Part shown: positions 1 through 13,410 of the stretch, in pieces | How the letters are laid out: each line of letters begins with the position of its first letter | Numbering within the stretch: the stretch's first letter is position 1 | Source: Crotophaga sulcirostris | Taxonomy: Eukaryota; Chordata; Aves; Cuculiformes; Crotophagidae | Length of the DNA: 64,000 bases | Reading direction: 5' to 3' | Assembly: GCA_013397455.1 (NCBI GenBank) | Contig: VYZB01000026.1 | Location: 980,210 to 1,044,209, forward strand | Translations under genes and position numbers: made by a program | Notes under the pieces: model-generated | The model's database searches: none | What the model was told of the DNA's origin: nothing | What the model saw: the letters and a program-made list of their open reading frames with translations, nothing else

Positions 1-790
1 AAAATAATTGCAACACCCCATCACTCATAACATACTCACACAAAAGCCAGTCTGAATCTATGAGAAAGAAATTACAATAAATATAGCATGACAAGAAAGA
101 GTAATGTTACTACACTTTGAAAAATATGTCAGTAATGTAATCAAAATTGCCTTATACTGTATATAACAATTCATGGTTATCTAATCAGTCCTTCTAAGTG
201 GATTACTATTTCACTGGCCAGAAATCTGTGCAGATAAGAAATGGCTTCCCCCCACCCCTTCCAATATAAAATTCATTCCTTTCCCCTCCCCTCCAAATAG
301 TAGTATTTCAAAGTGGTTCCTGCATGCATTTTCTTATCTCAAAAAAAATAAAGCTATTTCAAAAAATTTTAAATGCTCGGAAATATAAGGATTTTCTCAT
401 TAAGAATAAAATGTTGCTCTTCCTTTGGTTGAAACATTAAGTCATGATGGTTGCCAAGATGACACATCAATTATAATGGATTGATAGGTGACACTACTTT
501 GCACTGCAGGAAATTATTAAACATTACTCTCTGAAATTAGAGGCAGAATAACGCAGACAGACAGACACACGCTCCCTTTCCCACTTTCTGGCTTTGCTAG
601 TTGCTTTAAATTCTGTCCAAATTTTAAAAAATATAAAGGAAAAAATACAAAAACCAGACACAGATGCAATTGTCTGATTCACAGTGACTACTTAGCTGAA
701 ACCCTGCTAAACATTCACCCAAAACTAGAGACATGCAGAGTTTTTGAGTAAAGCTGGTTTTGGGAAGAAAGCATGCAACTTATTTCTTAC
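1..790 (-). other. FAT3: FAT3 intron downstream of the 4-kb exon (partial)
   Basis: The intron starts at the donor GTAAGA (790-785) and runs off the left end of the window. It is AT-rich. A short (ACAG)n-like run lies near 555-568 and a C/T-rich patch lies around 245-295. I see no further exon, repeat family or RNA gene in it. Confidence 0.85.
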
Positions 791-3700
791 CTGTAATATG
801 GTAGCTAACCTGTCGGTTGACATCCAATGTGTCTTCATCCCAGGTGCTAAGAACAGCAACAACTTCCCCTGGAGGGTCACTCTCCTTCACTGACCCTCTG
901 TACAGCTCATGCTCAAAGATGGGTGCGTTATCATTTATATCTGTCACAGTAACTGAGACCAAGGTGGTTGATGACAAGGATAAAGCTTCCCCCAGATCTG
1001 AGGCCACCACTGCAAAGGTGAAAGTAGGATTCTTTTCGTGGTCCAGATCCTTCAGTGTGCTGATCCAGCCACTGTTGCTATCGATGGTGAATGCTTCTGT
1101 GATCTTCTCCAGCTCAGATTCCACTGCAAGTGTGTAGGTGACCTGCCCATTTGCACTCGAGTCTGCATCAACTGCTTTTACTTGCATAAGTCTTGTTCCT
1201 ATAGGCATCCCTTCCATTATTATAGCATCATAGCTAGCTGTTTCAAATATGGGCTTGTTGTCATTTACATCCAATACCTTAACCTCCACATCCACAGTCA
1301 ACACAATGTCTACCTTGTCTAATTGAATGGTGGCCGCAACTTTGAAGTGAAAAGTGGGATTTGTCTCGTGGTCAAGTCTCTTATCCAGTTTTATGAGCCC
1401 TGTATCTTGCTCTATGATGAAAACCCCATCTTTGTTGTTTTCAGCCAGCTCACCATTAACTGTGCTATACAAAGCACCCCGATTAGGCAAAACATGCAGA
1501 ATGTCAATGGTACTACCTATGACGGTGTCTTCTGCTATGGTAAAAGAATACTGGGGTTGAGAAAAGGAAGGCAAAATAGTTTCTGGAGGCAAAACATGGA
1601 TGTAGACAGGAATAAGGGAATGCTTTACAGGAATGCCACCATCAACTGCTTTGACAAAGAAGGACAGAACTGTGTTTTTCAACTGGTTAAAGCTACCCTT
1701 GGTGACCATCCATCCATTGTCTGGATCTATTTCAAGCAGATCAGCTACTGAAACTGAGGCTTCACTATACAAAGAATAGGTAATTCTGGAATTGGCTCCG
1801 TCATCTGGATCTACTGCTTGCACTTGGGTCACCAGGTAACCTTTCCCAACATCTGCTTTGACACTTGCTCTGTATTCGACTGTCATAAATTGAGGAGCGT
1901 TGTCATTCTCATCCACTACTATCACTCTTACAGTGCAAAACGTAGTTCTGCCACCTCCATCGAGGGCTCTCAAAAATATGCCGATATCACTTTCCAGCGG
2001 GTTCTCCCGGTCCAACCTTTCAGTTGTCAGAATCTGCCCATTGCTATCAATCAAAAATCGGTCCTTGGCAAAGTCATTTATTATGGAATAGCTTATTTGG
2101 CCATATACACCTGAATCCCCATCTGTTGCCTTCACATGGATTACCCTGGTTCCAGGAGCAGCATTTTCTTTAACTTCTGCAACATAGACACTCTGGGAAA
2201 ACAGAGGGCTGTAGAGGTTGGCTCCAAGGATCTTTATGTGCACCTGTGCTGTGCTGGTGAACAGCCCATCTGACACAGAGACATTTAGGCTGTACATGGG
2301 CTCCATTCTCTGCTTGCGATGGTTGGAAAGGGTGATAACACCACTCTTGCTGTCCATAATAAAGCTGGTTCGATCATTTCCTGATAGGATGCTGTACTCC
2401 AGTCTGTCAAAATCAGAGCTGTCGGCATCAGAGGCTTGGACACAAGTCACAAAATGACCCCGAGGTGCCAGTTCACTCACATATGATTCATATATCAACT
2501 GGTTAAAAACTGGAGGGTTGTCATTCATATCTGTTATTGAGATACTAACAAGAACCTCACTACTTAGTGGTGGGAACCCGTTATCAGTTGCTCTGACTTT
2601 CAAGCTGCAGTGCTGTATGAATTCATGATCCAGCATGCGGGCTGTCAGTATTAGGCCACTGGTGCTGTCTATATGGAAATAGTCTGTGCTGTTAAAGGTG
2701 TCCTGGACTATCTGATACTGCACAATCCTGTTGTTGTCAGAGTCAGCATCAGTTGCAACAACCTGCAGTACAGGAGTCCCAATCAAAGATGCTTCAGATA
2801 AAGTAGCGTTATAAGCCGAGTGATCAAAAACTGGAGGATTATCATTGACATCATTAACGATCAAGTCCACAGTGACCTCAGCTCGAGCACCAGTGAGGGC
2901 ATCGCTGGCTCGGACCATCAGCTTGAAAAGAGAATTTATTTCATAGTCCAGTGGGCTGATGACACTCAGAACTCCAGTATCAAAGTCAATATTAAACTGG
3001 TTGTAGGGATCTCCATCAACAATTATATAAATGATACCCTGGCCCTCTGGACTGGTCGCATTTATGCTTAAAATTGGTGTGTGCTTTTCTACATCTTCAT
3101 TTACGGAAGCTGTATAGAAAGGCCTGTCAAATACAGGCATTGCTTTGTTAACAATAGTAATGGGGAGCTCTACTGAAGCAGACAATGATGGGTTACCACC
3201 ATCTTTTGCAAGAATGACAACCAAATACTCTATATTAGACAAATCAGAATTGAAGGCTTCTTTTAAAGTGACGCTACCAGATTCTCTATCAATTTCAAAA
3301 TGTCCATAGTCTTCCTTCAGAAGATATGACACCTCACCATTTTCACCTTTATCTTTATCAATGGCCGTCACTCGATATATCAGGGTACCAGGCTCCGCAT
3401 CGACTTGCACAGCAGCATAGTATGGAAGCCCCACAAACACTGGGGCATTGTCATTTATGTCCTCAACATAAACCCTCACCACCACTCGAGCGACACGAAG
3501 GTGATCTAGTTCACGGCTTGCTTCTACCACCAACTCGTACAGCTCTTGTTCCTCTCGGTCGAAGGGGATGCCAGTTGTCTGAATGACTCCTGAGGTGGAT
3601 TTGATTTTAAATTTGGTGCCTGGGTTTAATATGCTGTATTTCAAAGGCTCATTAAGGCGATTACCAACAGCATTCACCACAGCAATCTTTGTGATATTGG

Positions 3701-4864
3701 TGCTGTTTTCTGAGATAGAAGTGGAATAAAAATTTTGTGTAAAATGGAGCCCACTGTCCATGGCTTCTTTTACTATTATTGTCACCATAGCAGTGCTATA
3801 AAATTTCCCATCAGAAACTCTTACTATTAGCATATAATGGTCTTTGGAGAGGCTGTTGTTTTTAATGGTGAGTACCCCTGTGCTTGAATCAATTAAAAAA
3901 TGATCCATATTGCCTTCAGTTAGACTATACGTTAGTTCAGGAGGGATCTCTGAATCTGGGTCTGTAGCCTTGACTTTGAGAACCTCAACACCAACATATG
4001 TGGGCAGGAGCAAGACTGTCTCAAATACAGCCTGGCTGAAGACTGGTGGGTTGTCATTGACATCAGTCACCTCAATGGTCACTTCAACTGGGCTCTCTGC
4101 TGTAAGCTGTGGATTCCCACTGTCTCTAACATGCACGTGAAAGTGGAAGTGGGCTATTGTTTCATGATCTAAATTTGCAATTGTTCTGATTGCACCTGTG
4201 CTGGAATCCACTGTGAAATACTTCTTTGCAGTAGATTCAACAATCTGGTACACTAGCAAAGCATTCTGGTTGCTGTCAGCATCAGTGGCACGTATCACGA
4301 GGGGATTGTTATTTGTACTCCGGACTATGCTATTTACAGGCGCAGCTTCACTTATGCTGCCTGAATACTGAGAGAAGAGAAAAACTGGTGGGTTATCATT
4401 TTCATCAACAATCTGAATGTTCACAGTGGCATTTGATGCCATGCCTGCCATATTTGTTGCCTGCACAGTGAGCTGATAGAAGGAAGCACGTTCATAATCA
4501 AGTGCCTTTTGACTGGTGATCACTCCAGAGTATGGGTTTATAGTGAAGGTTCCATCCACATTCCCACCTTTAACTTCATAAACTAATGTGGACTGACTGA
4601 TTGCAGAGAGAGAGAGGACGGAAGTACCAATATCCACATTTTCATTAACCTCCGCTTGGTATTCTTTGAGAGTGAATTTAGGGTGGGAGTTATCTGCCAT
4701 CGTCACAGATATACGCACAATTGCTGTTGCAGATAGTGGTGGAGAACCTTGATCAGTCACTTTGACTGACAACACAAACTGTCCCATTGTGGTTAAGTCT
4801 GGCTCCTTCAGTAAGGTAATGATGCCTAAAACTGGTTCAATCTTGAATGTGTTTCCAGTATTTC
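791..4864 (-). CDS. FAT3: FAT3 large internal exon, 4,074 nt, 12 complete cadherin repeats
   Basis: This exon encodes 1,357 full codons plus split codons at both ends. The acceptor is TTTTAG before 4864. The donor after 791 is CAG|GTAAGA, which splits a Gly codon (HIT-G). An open reading starting at the internal Met at 4787 would miss 25 upstream residues that belong to the exon. Residues 1-63 finish one repeat, 64-1316 hold twelve repeats averaging about 104 residues, and 1317-1357 begin another. Calcium ligands are visible as DxD, LDRE/LDHE and DxNDN motifs. Linkers ending in DSGLHF, NKAMPVF, NLYSPLF and ETILPSF, and the first one ending DNSHPKF, lack DxNDN. There are several N-x-S/T sequons, only three cysteines and no membrane segment, as expected for ectodomain. 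The frame has no stop or frameshift. Length and phase (1-1) fit the single ~4-kb exon known in FAT1/FAT3. Confidence 0.96.
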
Positions 4865-7800
4865 CTAAAACACAAATTTTGGAAGCAAATTAGAAATTAT
4901 ATACAATGCATTTAATGGTAATATAAATCAGGAGCAATTAGCTGCAATTTCTTAAAGGCAAGGAAAAATAACCATACGTAAAAAAATTCTAAATATACTT
5001 CCAGTCCCCCTTTCTGAAAAGCAGGTATCTCAGTGGATGGTATAGGGGCTCAAACCTTCCAGTTACTGCTGTCTATATCTTGATTCTGAGTACCAAGATC
5101 TGAGCAAGTGCTGCATGTACATAACTCCTACTGAAGTGGAAAAAGCATCCCTAAATTATGGGAATTAGTCAAATACATGTACACCTAAGGCAAAGAAACT
5201 AGATCAGAGGCTAACAAGCCAATTAAATGACAAATGGATAACAACTCAGGCTCTTAATTGAAGGGGATATTAATCAACCGTAGAAAAGATTACAGTAGTT
5301 CAAGCCTCAAAGAAGTGAATATAAGAAGGTTAAAGTAGCATTTAGAAATAAAAAAACAGAACGCATAGCACAGAAAAGAGACTCAAGTGTCTTGTGGCAC
5401 AAAGATTTATCATATGATCTCTGAGAAGGACGAATCTAGATCAATGAGATTTAGCAGAAAATGTCCTGAAATGTCAGTTATAACATGAAAGCAGGCTTAT
5501 TACTACACAAAGGTGAAAAATAAGTTAGGATCAAGAACCTTCCATGGGGTCTTTTTTTTAAGTCTTTTTGTCAACCTCTTCTTTAGCAAGACAGATTCAA
5601 AACTTTCAGTATGTATCCTTACGCTGTAATTAGAAATCCCCTTTATTAGGCAGTCCATGTTTTGCTGGTTCCTTGAGTGTCTACTTAAAAGTATAGGATG
5701 CTGTGTGTGTATATGGCATGTATAAGAATACAGACTCTTCTTCTGCATTTGATTCTAAATACAACCAGCACATACTGAGTTACAGTGATTCCAATCACTA
5801 TAACATATTCCCGCTATTGTAATTTACATTTTAAAATCTAGAACTGCTTCCAATCTACAGTCAGGCATCCATCCATGACCCGAAACATGAGAGAAATATG
5901 TCTCAAGTAACTGGTGATAAACAAGAGATTTTCTTTTGATGATGATTGCTACAGGTACTGTGCATGGAGCAGTAAATATTACAATTGTAACTGGAATACC
6001 AAATACATGGAATTCTAAATGAAGTGAGTTAATGTGAACTATTTTTAAGATGTGATCCAGTATCTGTTGTAAATTCAGGGGCTTGGAGGTTCATTTAAGC
6101 TACATACTACCGTATGCAGTTCAATACTGGTAGTGTCTTTCTATATATATCCATACTTTCAGATCAGTAAAGTTTACTCTACTAGTGACATCAAGAATTG
6201 TGCTATTCACTGAGGAGCTGAGAATCTGCCAGATCTACAAATTCTCATAAAGATCACAGGTTCTGTCACATTTGCAGACACTACAAATGCTGCTGCAGTT
6301 ACTTTGTCAGTGCTTGCTAATACAAATAATTTTTAGGCACTGACTGCCTCGTGTAAAGCCAGAGCTGGTTCTTCTCCTTTAGGAATTTCTTATGAAATCA
6401 CACAAAAACTACTTTCTTTACCAATTGCTCTCTTCACATGTAAGGTGATGTAAGCAATTCCCCTGAATGAAAGAGCTGTGTACAATCTGAATGCTGTAGT
6501 TAAAATCAGTATCCTCAACTGAAGATTTTATGGATCATAGAAACTATGGCAGTAGAAGATTGAATTTTGATGCATCTGGGACTGGAACATCTGTGGGTAA
6601 TGAAACTAGAGGAATGTGTGGTTTACAGTAAATGGATGTTTGAAGTCTGGGACTGCAGGGAGAGCTCATGATGAAACAGAAACAGGCAATAATGGAACAG
6701 AGAGCCTCTAGCAAATAAAAAAACATACAGACTAAAAAGGACCACTTAATAGCTAAAGCATCCATTCTCTTCATCATATTTTTCTGTCTGCATCATGTGC
6801 AATTCTTTTACCAGTGTATGGGAGACTTATTCCCAGCGTGTCAAGTAACTCTTTAGATTGTGGTGGCATCTATAGGTGCTTGGACTGGAGACCATAATAT
6901 TAATAGATTTGTCAAGAAAAAGCTGGGAACAGTCCTGAAAAACAGTGTCCGAAGCGCCTGATCTGATCTACTCAGAGTTTGTTCTATAAGGCACGGTGTT
7001 GTCCTGCCTGGGCAAGCGTAAAATTTCCCCTGATCTAAGTTAAAGGCCACTAGAGAATACCAAGAAATAACTAGCAAGACTAAAAAAAAAGGAGATATTT
7101 GTTTTTATAGTGCTACAATCTTTGCAGGATCACTGCAACACTTCAAAAGACTACCTCCTGGTTCGCTTAAAGGAAGCTACTTCCACAGAGCATACACAGT
7201 AATGACAGAAAAAAGTTCCTTGAGACTTCTCTAAGCTTCAGGATGTATCAGTTTAATTTAAGTTGTGCACTTGAACTATAGGAAGTTAAACCAGTATGAG
7301 ATGGTGTAGATATTCTTTTGTCATTACTTATTTTTTTGTCATTTGCTCCTAATTGATGTAAGCCATCCTAGCGTATTGACAAGTCTTTATAATAATATAG
7401 GGATAAGTAATGATCTTGTAGGATCAGAGCCTAATGCTGGGAAAGGTTTGTGCTCTGATTTACATGGGGACAATATGCAGTATATGCGACTTCTTTTTAG
7501 GGCAAGATAGACTTTAAGTTTTGGCATTATTACAATGGAAAGAGTCATATTATTAAAAAAATAAGTAGAAATTAAACATTTAAAAAATCCAAAGATTACT
7601 AATTTCTTTTTCCTTCTCTCTTTTTCCAGGCACACCTCTCGTAGAGCAAAAGTAATTTTGATCTGGTATCACCATGCCCACCCTTAGTTTCAAGAGACCT
7701 TGTGCCATTAAAATTCTATGGTTTTAGCAAAGCCCTGGTGTTAGTCTGCATGCTCCACTAGTCTAAATATTGGCAAAAATGCCAGGACATACTAGCTATT

Positions 7801-8148
7801 GTTGCATTTGTAAATGGATGATTCGCTGTATACTAGACTAAAGCCAGCAATCCGAAAACAAGTCACTGGCTGTAGTTTTCAATGAAAATCTTCTGTGATG
7901 GTTTTGAACCAGTATCTTAGTGGTAAAAGGTTCTGTAGCCATCTAGTGTACGTGAATGAGATTCTGTTCCAACAGGTTTTGGGTGTAGTAGCTTCAAAAT
8001 AAACAACCAACAGAAAGATATCTCCTTCGCCCAGGTCTACAGGACAAGGTAGACCAATGAAGTTGACTTGTGTGTTAAGACAGACCACCATCAAAGCACT
8101 GCCCTATGGCATGAATCACGACACTACATCTTCAGCCTATGTCCTAAC
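4865..8148 (-). other. FAT3: FAT3 intron, 3,284 nt
   Basis: This stretch separates the 211-nt exon (8149-8359) from the 4-kb exon. It has GT...AG ends with a rather weak GTTAGG donor. The short open readings inside it look random in composition and show no cadherin or other recognisable motif. I see nothing else in it. Confidence 0.85.
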
Positions 8149-8359
8149 CTGCTTCAATAGTGTAGATAAGTTCTGCATTTTCTCCTTTGTCTTTGTCCAA
8201 AGCCGTGACTTGCAAGACTGCTGATCCAACTGCTGCTGATTCAAACACCAAGGCTTCATACAATGGGCTGGTGAAGTATGGGCTGTGGTCATTGGAGTCT
8301 TCCACAATTATGATGACTCTGGCCAGGTTTCTTCTGTAAGGGAACTCTTGATCTCGGAC
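8149..8359 (-). CDS. FAT3: FAT3 internal exon, 211 nt, cadherin linker and repeat start
   Basis: The exon begins [15 protein letters not shown] and ends [11 protein letters not shown] plus one base of a Gly codon. It is 70 codons plus 1 nt, phase 0 to 1. The acceptor is TTCTATAG before 8359. The donor GCAG|GTTAGG is weaker than its neighbours because it has T at intron position 3. The encoded segment finishes one cadherin repeat with the linker [10 protein letters not shown], a DxNDH variant of the calcium motif. It then starts the next repeat, which contains [12 protein letters not shown], the usual DxD-type calcium site. Joining to the 4-kb exon gives ...IEAG-NTGN..., a normal cadherin GN turn, and this supports both junctions. 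Confidence 0.95.
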
Positions 8360-9971
8360 CTATAGAAGGAGCGCATAATACACATCTTGATACCCATCCT
8401 GTAAATCTTCATAAATATTACTCATCTGAGTGCTACTAACACTTTCAATTCTATTTAATTCAAAGTAAAAAGAAAATCCATTTGCCTCAAAGAACAGTCC
8501 GAAATACATTCATATGTGAGACAATAGATTGTAAAATTAAAGTAACAGGAAGAGTACACAGACTTTTCTTTTCACTTGTGAAAAAAATGCATAACAACTA
8601 TCATGATGTGAATTTTTTAAGTGGTGACCACTTGATATCTTCAATTCAGTTTTAGGCTTGCAAGAAATTTTTTTTAATATATCCTAAATGCTCATGACTT
8701 TACTCTGCCATTCCTTGCTTTATATCATAGAGGCAAATATACCTTGCCCGTTGTTCCTTCTTTCAAAGAGTTACAAACTATTTTACTCACTGTGATCAGC
8801 TGTATGCCAGTTTAGTGCTTGTAGCTGCCAATGGACATAACTATAAATGTACATATCTTTTTGAAGATGATGATACCAATAGTAAAGAGAGCAGGAATTA
8901 CCTTAAGAAGTCGTGAGTACTGCCAACAGAGGCATCATTTATCACACCTCTCTCTGTCCCAAACAAAATCTCTCAGCAGTGCTATACTGATAACCTTGCC
9001 AACACGATCCCCAAAAGTTTGTTTTTTCTTAAACAGAGCAAAAAACCTACTGTATCAGGTGGAGATCAAAACCAAGCACCAGGAAATTACCTCTGTCAGC
9101 TATGTCTCTCTGTCATACAGTTCATATATTTTTCTTAGCCTGCTCACCAAAGCACTTGCAGCTTGTTACTCTGCAAACTGAGACCCCACTCAGCTCCTGA
9201 TCGCTGGATCTCACAGCAGCTTTTTAATTCCTAGGATCCCCTGCCCAAAGATGGCCCCATACCTAATACGTCATTACCTGTTCCCTCAAAGGCCTCTTCT
9301 GCAGGAGTCTTAAGTGGTTAAAGAAAATAGCGGACTATAAAGTCTAAACTAACGCAATTCTTTTTTAAATTAACCTCTAGTCCATAATACACAATTTTCA
9401 CCTGAAAACAGACTTATGTTCTGTAATTTAGGCACACAGCAAAAAATGGAAATCAATTCTTTTTCTGTATACCCATTCGGAAATGTAGATGAAAGTTATT
9501 CTGTAAATCAACAATTTATGTACTGAAATAATTCCGTAAAAGTAAACTATAAACTAAGATTGTATTCAGAAAGGCTGTAGCATTCTCTATAGCTAGAAAG
9601 CAGCTATCTCCCCATGAATAACTTCTCAAGTAACTTTCAGCTCCACTTCAGAAACTGTAAAATTTACTTTGAATGAGAGGACCAGATGCCAAGAGATTAA
9701 ATAGCTTTCTGCTTGTTCTCCCTTGAGATAGCAAATCATACCATATTCCATACAATGAATTCACAATGAGTTTCCCAAAAGTCCAAATAAAAAAATTTAA
9801 AATAAATACAATAGGGCAGGCAAGATGAAAAAATGCAAAATTGAGCAGGCAAGATGAAATTAATGACTACTTACTGTGCTAAGAGCCTTTTGCTCGTGCA
9901 AAGACTAAGGCACGTGTGCACCTGAAACAGCAGTGATTGTGTCCTGAGCCAAGTGAATATTGCATTCTTAC
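8360..9971 (-). other. FAT3: FAT3 intron, 1,612 nt
   Basis: This is a short intron between the 276-nt and 211-nt exons, with GTAAGA and TATAG ends. A plus-strand open reading of 116 codons at 8831-9181 has no recognisable motif, and I treat it as chance. A 29-bp near-tandem duplication lies about 110 nt inside the donor and is listed separately. Confidence 0.85.
9814..9859. repeat. 29-bp near-tandem duplication
   Basis: The 15-mer GCAGGCAAGATGAAA occurs at 9816-9830 and again at 9845-9859, a period of 29 bp with partial similarity between the copies. It lies in the intron about 110 nt beyond the donor of the 276-nt FAT3 exon. It is probably a replication-slippage duplication. Confidence 0.8.
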
Positions 9972-10247
9972 CATGACATTAAGGATGTGCTTATCTTGAG
10001 CTTCGTGGTCTAATCTCTCAGCAGTATAGAGCACTCCAGTGCTGGGATCAATTCTGAATTTTCTCATGCTGACTGTATCGATGCTGCTGTGAATAGTGTA
10101 GCTCAACTTATGCTTTTCATCTCTGTCTATAGCCTCAATTTGCAGAATTTCAGTATCAGGGGGGATGTCCTCTGAAATGGTGACATCGTAACTTGGGTGA
10201 GAGAATTCAGGGCCATTATCATTGTTATCCAACACTTTTATAAGAAC
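9972..10247 (-). CDS. FAT3: FAT3 internal exon, 276 nt, one cadherin repeat
   Basis: This is a phase 0-0 exon of 92 codons starting [15 protein letters not shown] and ending DKHILNVM. The acceptor is AACTGTAG before 10247 and the donor is ATG|GTAAGA after 9972. It carries the calcium linker DNNDN of the preceding repeat. It then carries most of the next repeat, with a DRDEK calcium loop and the ERLDHEAQD motif equivalent to LDRE. Reading on past the donor gives non-cadherin residues, so the exon end is clear. Its symmetric phase means skipping it would keep the frame but would damage two adjacent repeats. Confidence 0.95.
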
Positions 10248-12828
10248 CTACAGTTAATAAAAGACAAAAGCATTTAAAGTTATTGAAATTTGGTCAGATT
10301 ACTGAATAGGCACCTAGAGAAATGTAATTTACTTTAGATGTCTGATGATATAATGCTGCTATATGGTGGGACTGAGAAACATAATTTAATATTAAATGCT
10401 TACTGTCCAGATCAAAAGAAAGTAGTCAGGATATGACTTTGGAGGTAAAATGCTCCTAATTACAACACTGACTCAGAGTCTGACAAATCAGTTCATATTT
10501 TCAGTATCTATAGATTGGAAAATTTTCTTACAACGGTCATAGGAAAGGTTTAGTCATACCTCATAATTGTTCTGGTTGCAAGAGACTTCTGGAGCTGTTA
10601 TGGGACTTCCTTTTCCCTTCACTATTAATAAGCCTATAAAAGAATCCTTTTCATGTTACTTAAATCTGCTTCTTATACAATTAAGATTCGGCTAAATCCT
10701 GCGTTGTTTTCTGCCCAGTATATTGCACTGGGATGTACTAGCAATGTCAAATAGTGACAGCAGTGGAGACTTGAAGTTGCTGTTACATCCTAGGCTGTTA
10801 GGTATGGTGACACTTGAAGAGGAGAGAACAGGAGACATCACCTCGCAACCATGCAAGTCAACCCCACACAGATCAATAGATATCACCAAGGAAGGTCAAG
10901 TAATCTGAGGGCACTGGTGACAGTGAAAGATTACTTTTATGATTTCAACCTTGCTCTTCCTTTGCCAGTGATGGTTGTTTTTATGGCCAACTAATTCACT
11001 TTCCCCTCAAACACCTATTAGCCTCCCTTCTGTTGCAGTTTATGAATTGCAGGGCTTCAGCTAAAGTGTGAATGAACGTGGTGCCATTTGCTTCCTGTCT
11101 CTAAAACCTTGGTATTGATCCCTAGAGAAATTTGGAGAGGGGGAAGGCAGCCAGGATGCTGCAGTTGCTGCCTATAACACCCATTTCGATCTATCACAAG
11201 ATGATCCTGGTAACTAAGAAGAATATCTATTTACCAAGCTTTGCCTTTCAAAAGTTATGTCAGTATTCAACGTTATGCGCGTGTGACTCTGACGAGATTT
11301 TGTGGTTTTTACAATTGGAGGAGTCACTTCCTGGAGAAAATTTACTTTTCGAACTTTGTATGCTATAGATTACTTTGGGCAGCGTGACAGTAAAACCCTT
11401 GATAAACTACATAATACTGAAAGATGAAATGCAAAGAGTTGCCTCTTTTTCAGGAACAGGAGAAACGATATATATCTTTTGCAGAATATGTCTGTGAAAG
11501 CATACACCTAATCTTACAGTGAGTGAAATGGAACAATCTTTTTATTCAAAGGCTTTGAAATAAGAAATAATCCACAGAACGACATGGGAAAGGTTATGCA
11601 CAGTGCTCTTCCCTAAAACCAGGAAACTTGACTCATCCCTCATGATATTTTCTTTGTTCTGAAAAGTACCTGGCTCTTTTTTAAGCAAATATTTTATTAC
11701 TTTGATTGAACAACCCCTGTAACCCATACTTTCTTAACAGAAAAAAAATAGTTATACTTTTACTGCAGTATTGCACAAACAGATGTTGGTCTCAGAAAGA
11801 AATGAAACTTTAGATTTTCATGATATGTGGAAGGGCTTGCAGAACACATTACCAGAGGAACATGAGCAATTGTAAGCAGCAGTTGTAATGAACTAGCCTG
11901 GGAACTGTTTCAAAGACAGCTGAAATAAAATGCTCTCTAAGTTAAATGGCATAGGGCTTTGACTGCGTATTTCATACCATTTAATTTTCACTGGATTATG
12001 GTAAACCAGAGTGAAGCAGGGCGAAGACTATATTAAGTTATGCTTCAGTCTTGAACAGATAGCAATAAAACTGGGAGGAAATATACATTGCTGGGTCTAT
12101 AATAACAATGAAGAGTTACTTAGCTTTTTAGATTTTTGTCGTTGCTTTACGACAGGCATGTTTCTGACCTGACTGAGGGGAAAAAAAAACAAACCCACAT
12201 CTGAAAAACAAGTGAAGAAATGCATTGCAATATATAAAAGAAACACTGAGGAAAAAATAAGACTTCAACTCTGCTCTAACGGGACACAGAGACAGTGCTG
12301 AACAACCTTTATTAGTGTGAAGAAGAGATGCTAAAGCAATATGAGTTTGAGGATAATCTGATTACCATTGTTAAATACTTAAAAGCATCTTCTTGAGTGG
12401 TTATGATACCCTTAGTCCTTGCCTGGATTGTTCTACTGCTGCATTGTTAGCACAGACAACATAAGAATTTATTTTACTTTTAATTAGTGGCCAAAACTTT
12501 TGTTAAGTATTATTTTAGACAGCCTAACAGAGAAGTAAACATTTTCAATGGATTCGACTGAAAATATCAAGCGCGTTTGATTCTGCTGATGCTAGTACAG
12601 GATGGCCTACCTTGAACAAGTAAGCTGCCATGCGAGGGACAGGTTTGTATCAGTGAATTTGTTTTTAACATTGCTATGTGGAAGCTGAAGCTACTCTTTA
12701 AGAAAAAACAAATGTTCCAATGCTCACCAATGTGTCTTTAAGGTACTGACACAGCAGTGCGTTGTTTTGGTTTGTGTGGTGTGTAATCACCCCAGTGTTG
12801 GGGTTCACTTCCCATTATATCGAATGCA

Positions 12829-12865
12829 TTTTTTTTCCTTTTTTTCCTTTTTTTTTTTTTTTTTT
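12829..12865. repeat. Interrupted poly(T) run
   Basis: A 37-bp homopolymer-like T tract is broken only by two CC pairs. Read on the minus strand it is poly(A). I see no retroposon body or target-site duplication that would make it the tail of an insertion. Confidence 0.85.
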
Positions 12866-13410
12866 CACTTCTTCTCTCATTTCATACCTACTGTAAAACC
12901 AATCAAGTGCCTGTTTAAGTGGCAGGCATCTTCCTCCCCAGAGCTGACAGTATTTTAATGATTTGTCAAGTGATCCACATTGAAGTACGCATTATTTATT
13001 ACATACTCTACATTTCAACAGCCACTTCCATCTGGAGATGGAAGGCAGTGCGTTAGAGATGCTAATGAATAAAGAGGTCATTATTGATTCACAATTTCTT
13101 CTATTAAAGCAGTTAAGAGTACTTCTAATTTTTGTCATCTGTCCCTCAAAATCCTCAAGAGTCAACTGCAATTTTAACATTATGGTCTAATTCTTTGCTA
13201 GAGGGGGGGTGGAATTTCCTCTCAACAAAAGAAAGTTTGATTATATATGGGAATACTGATTATACACAGCTCTGTTAAATCCACGTTATGGAAAGGGAGA
13301 AAATATGTCTTTTATGTTCTTAAAAGTTTAACTGTTCTAGGAGCTACTTGAAAAAAAATCAGGTAAGACAAAATGGAACTTAAGTCACATTCTAAACAGA
13401 TATTATCCCT

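Noticed and set aside
817..4140. Several plus-strand open readings inside the 4-kb exon
   Set aside because: They are antisense shadows of the FAT3 coding frame; the minus frame carries clear cadherin repeats.
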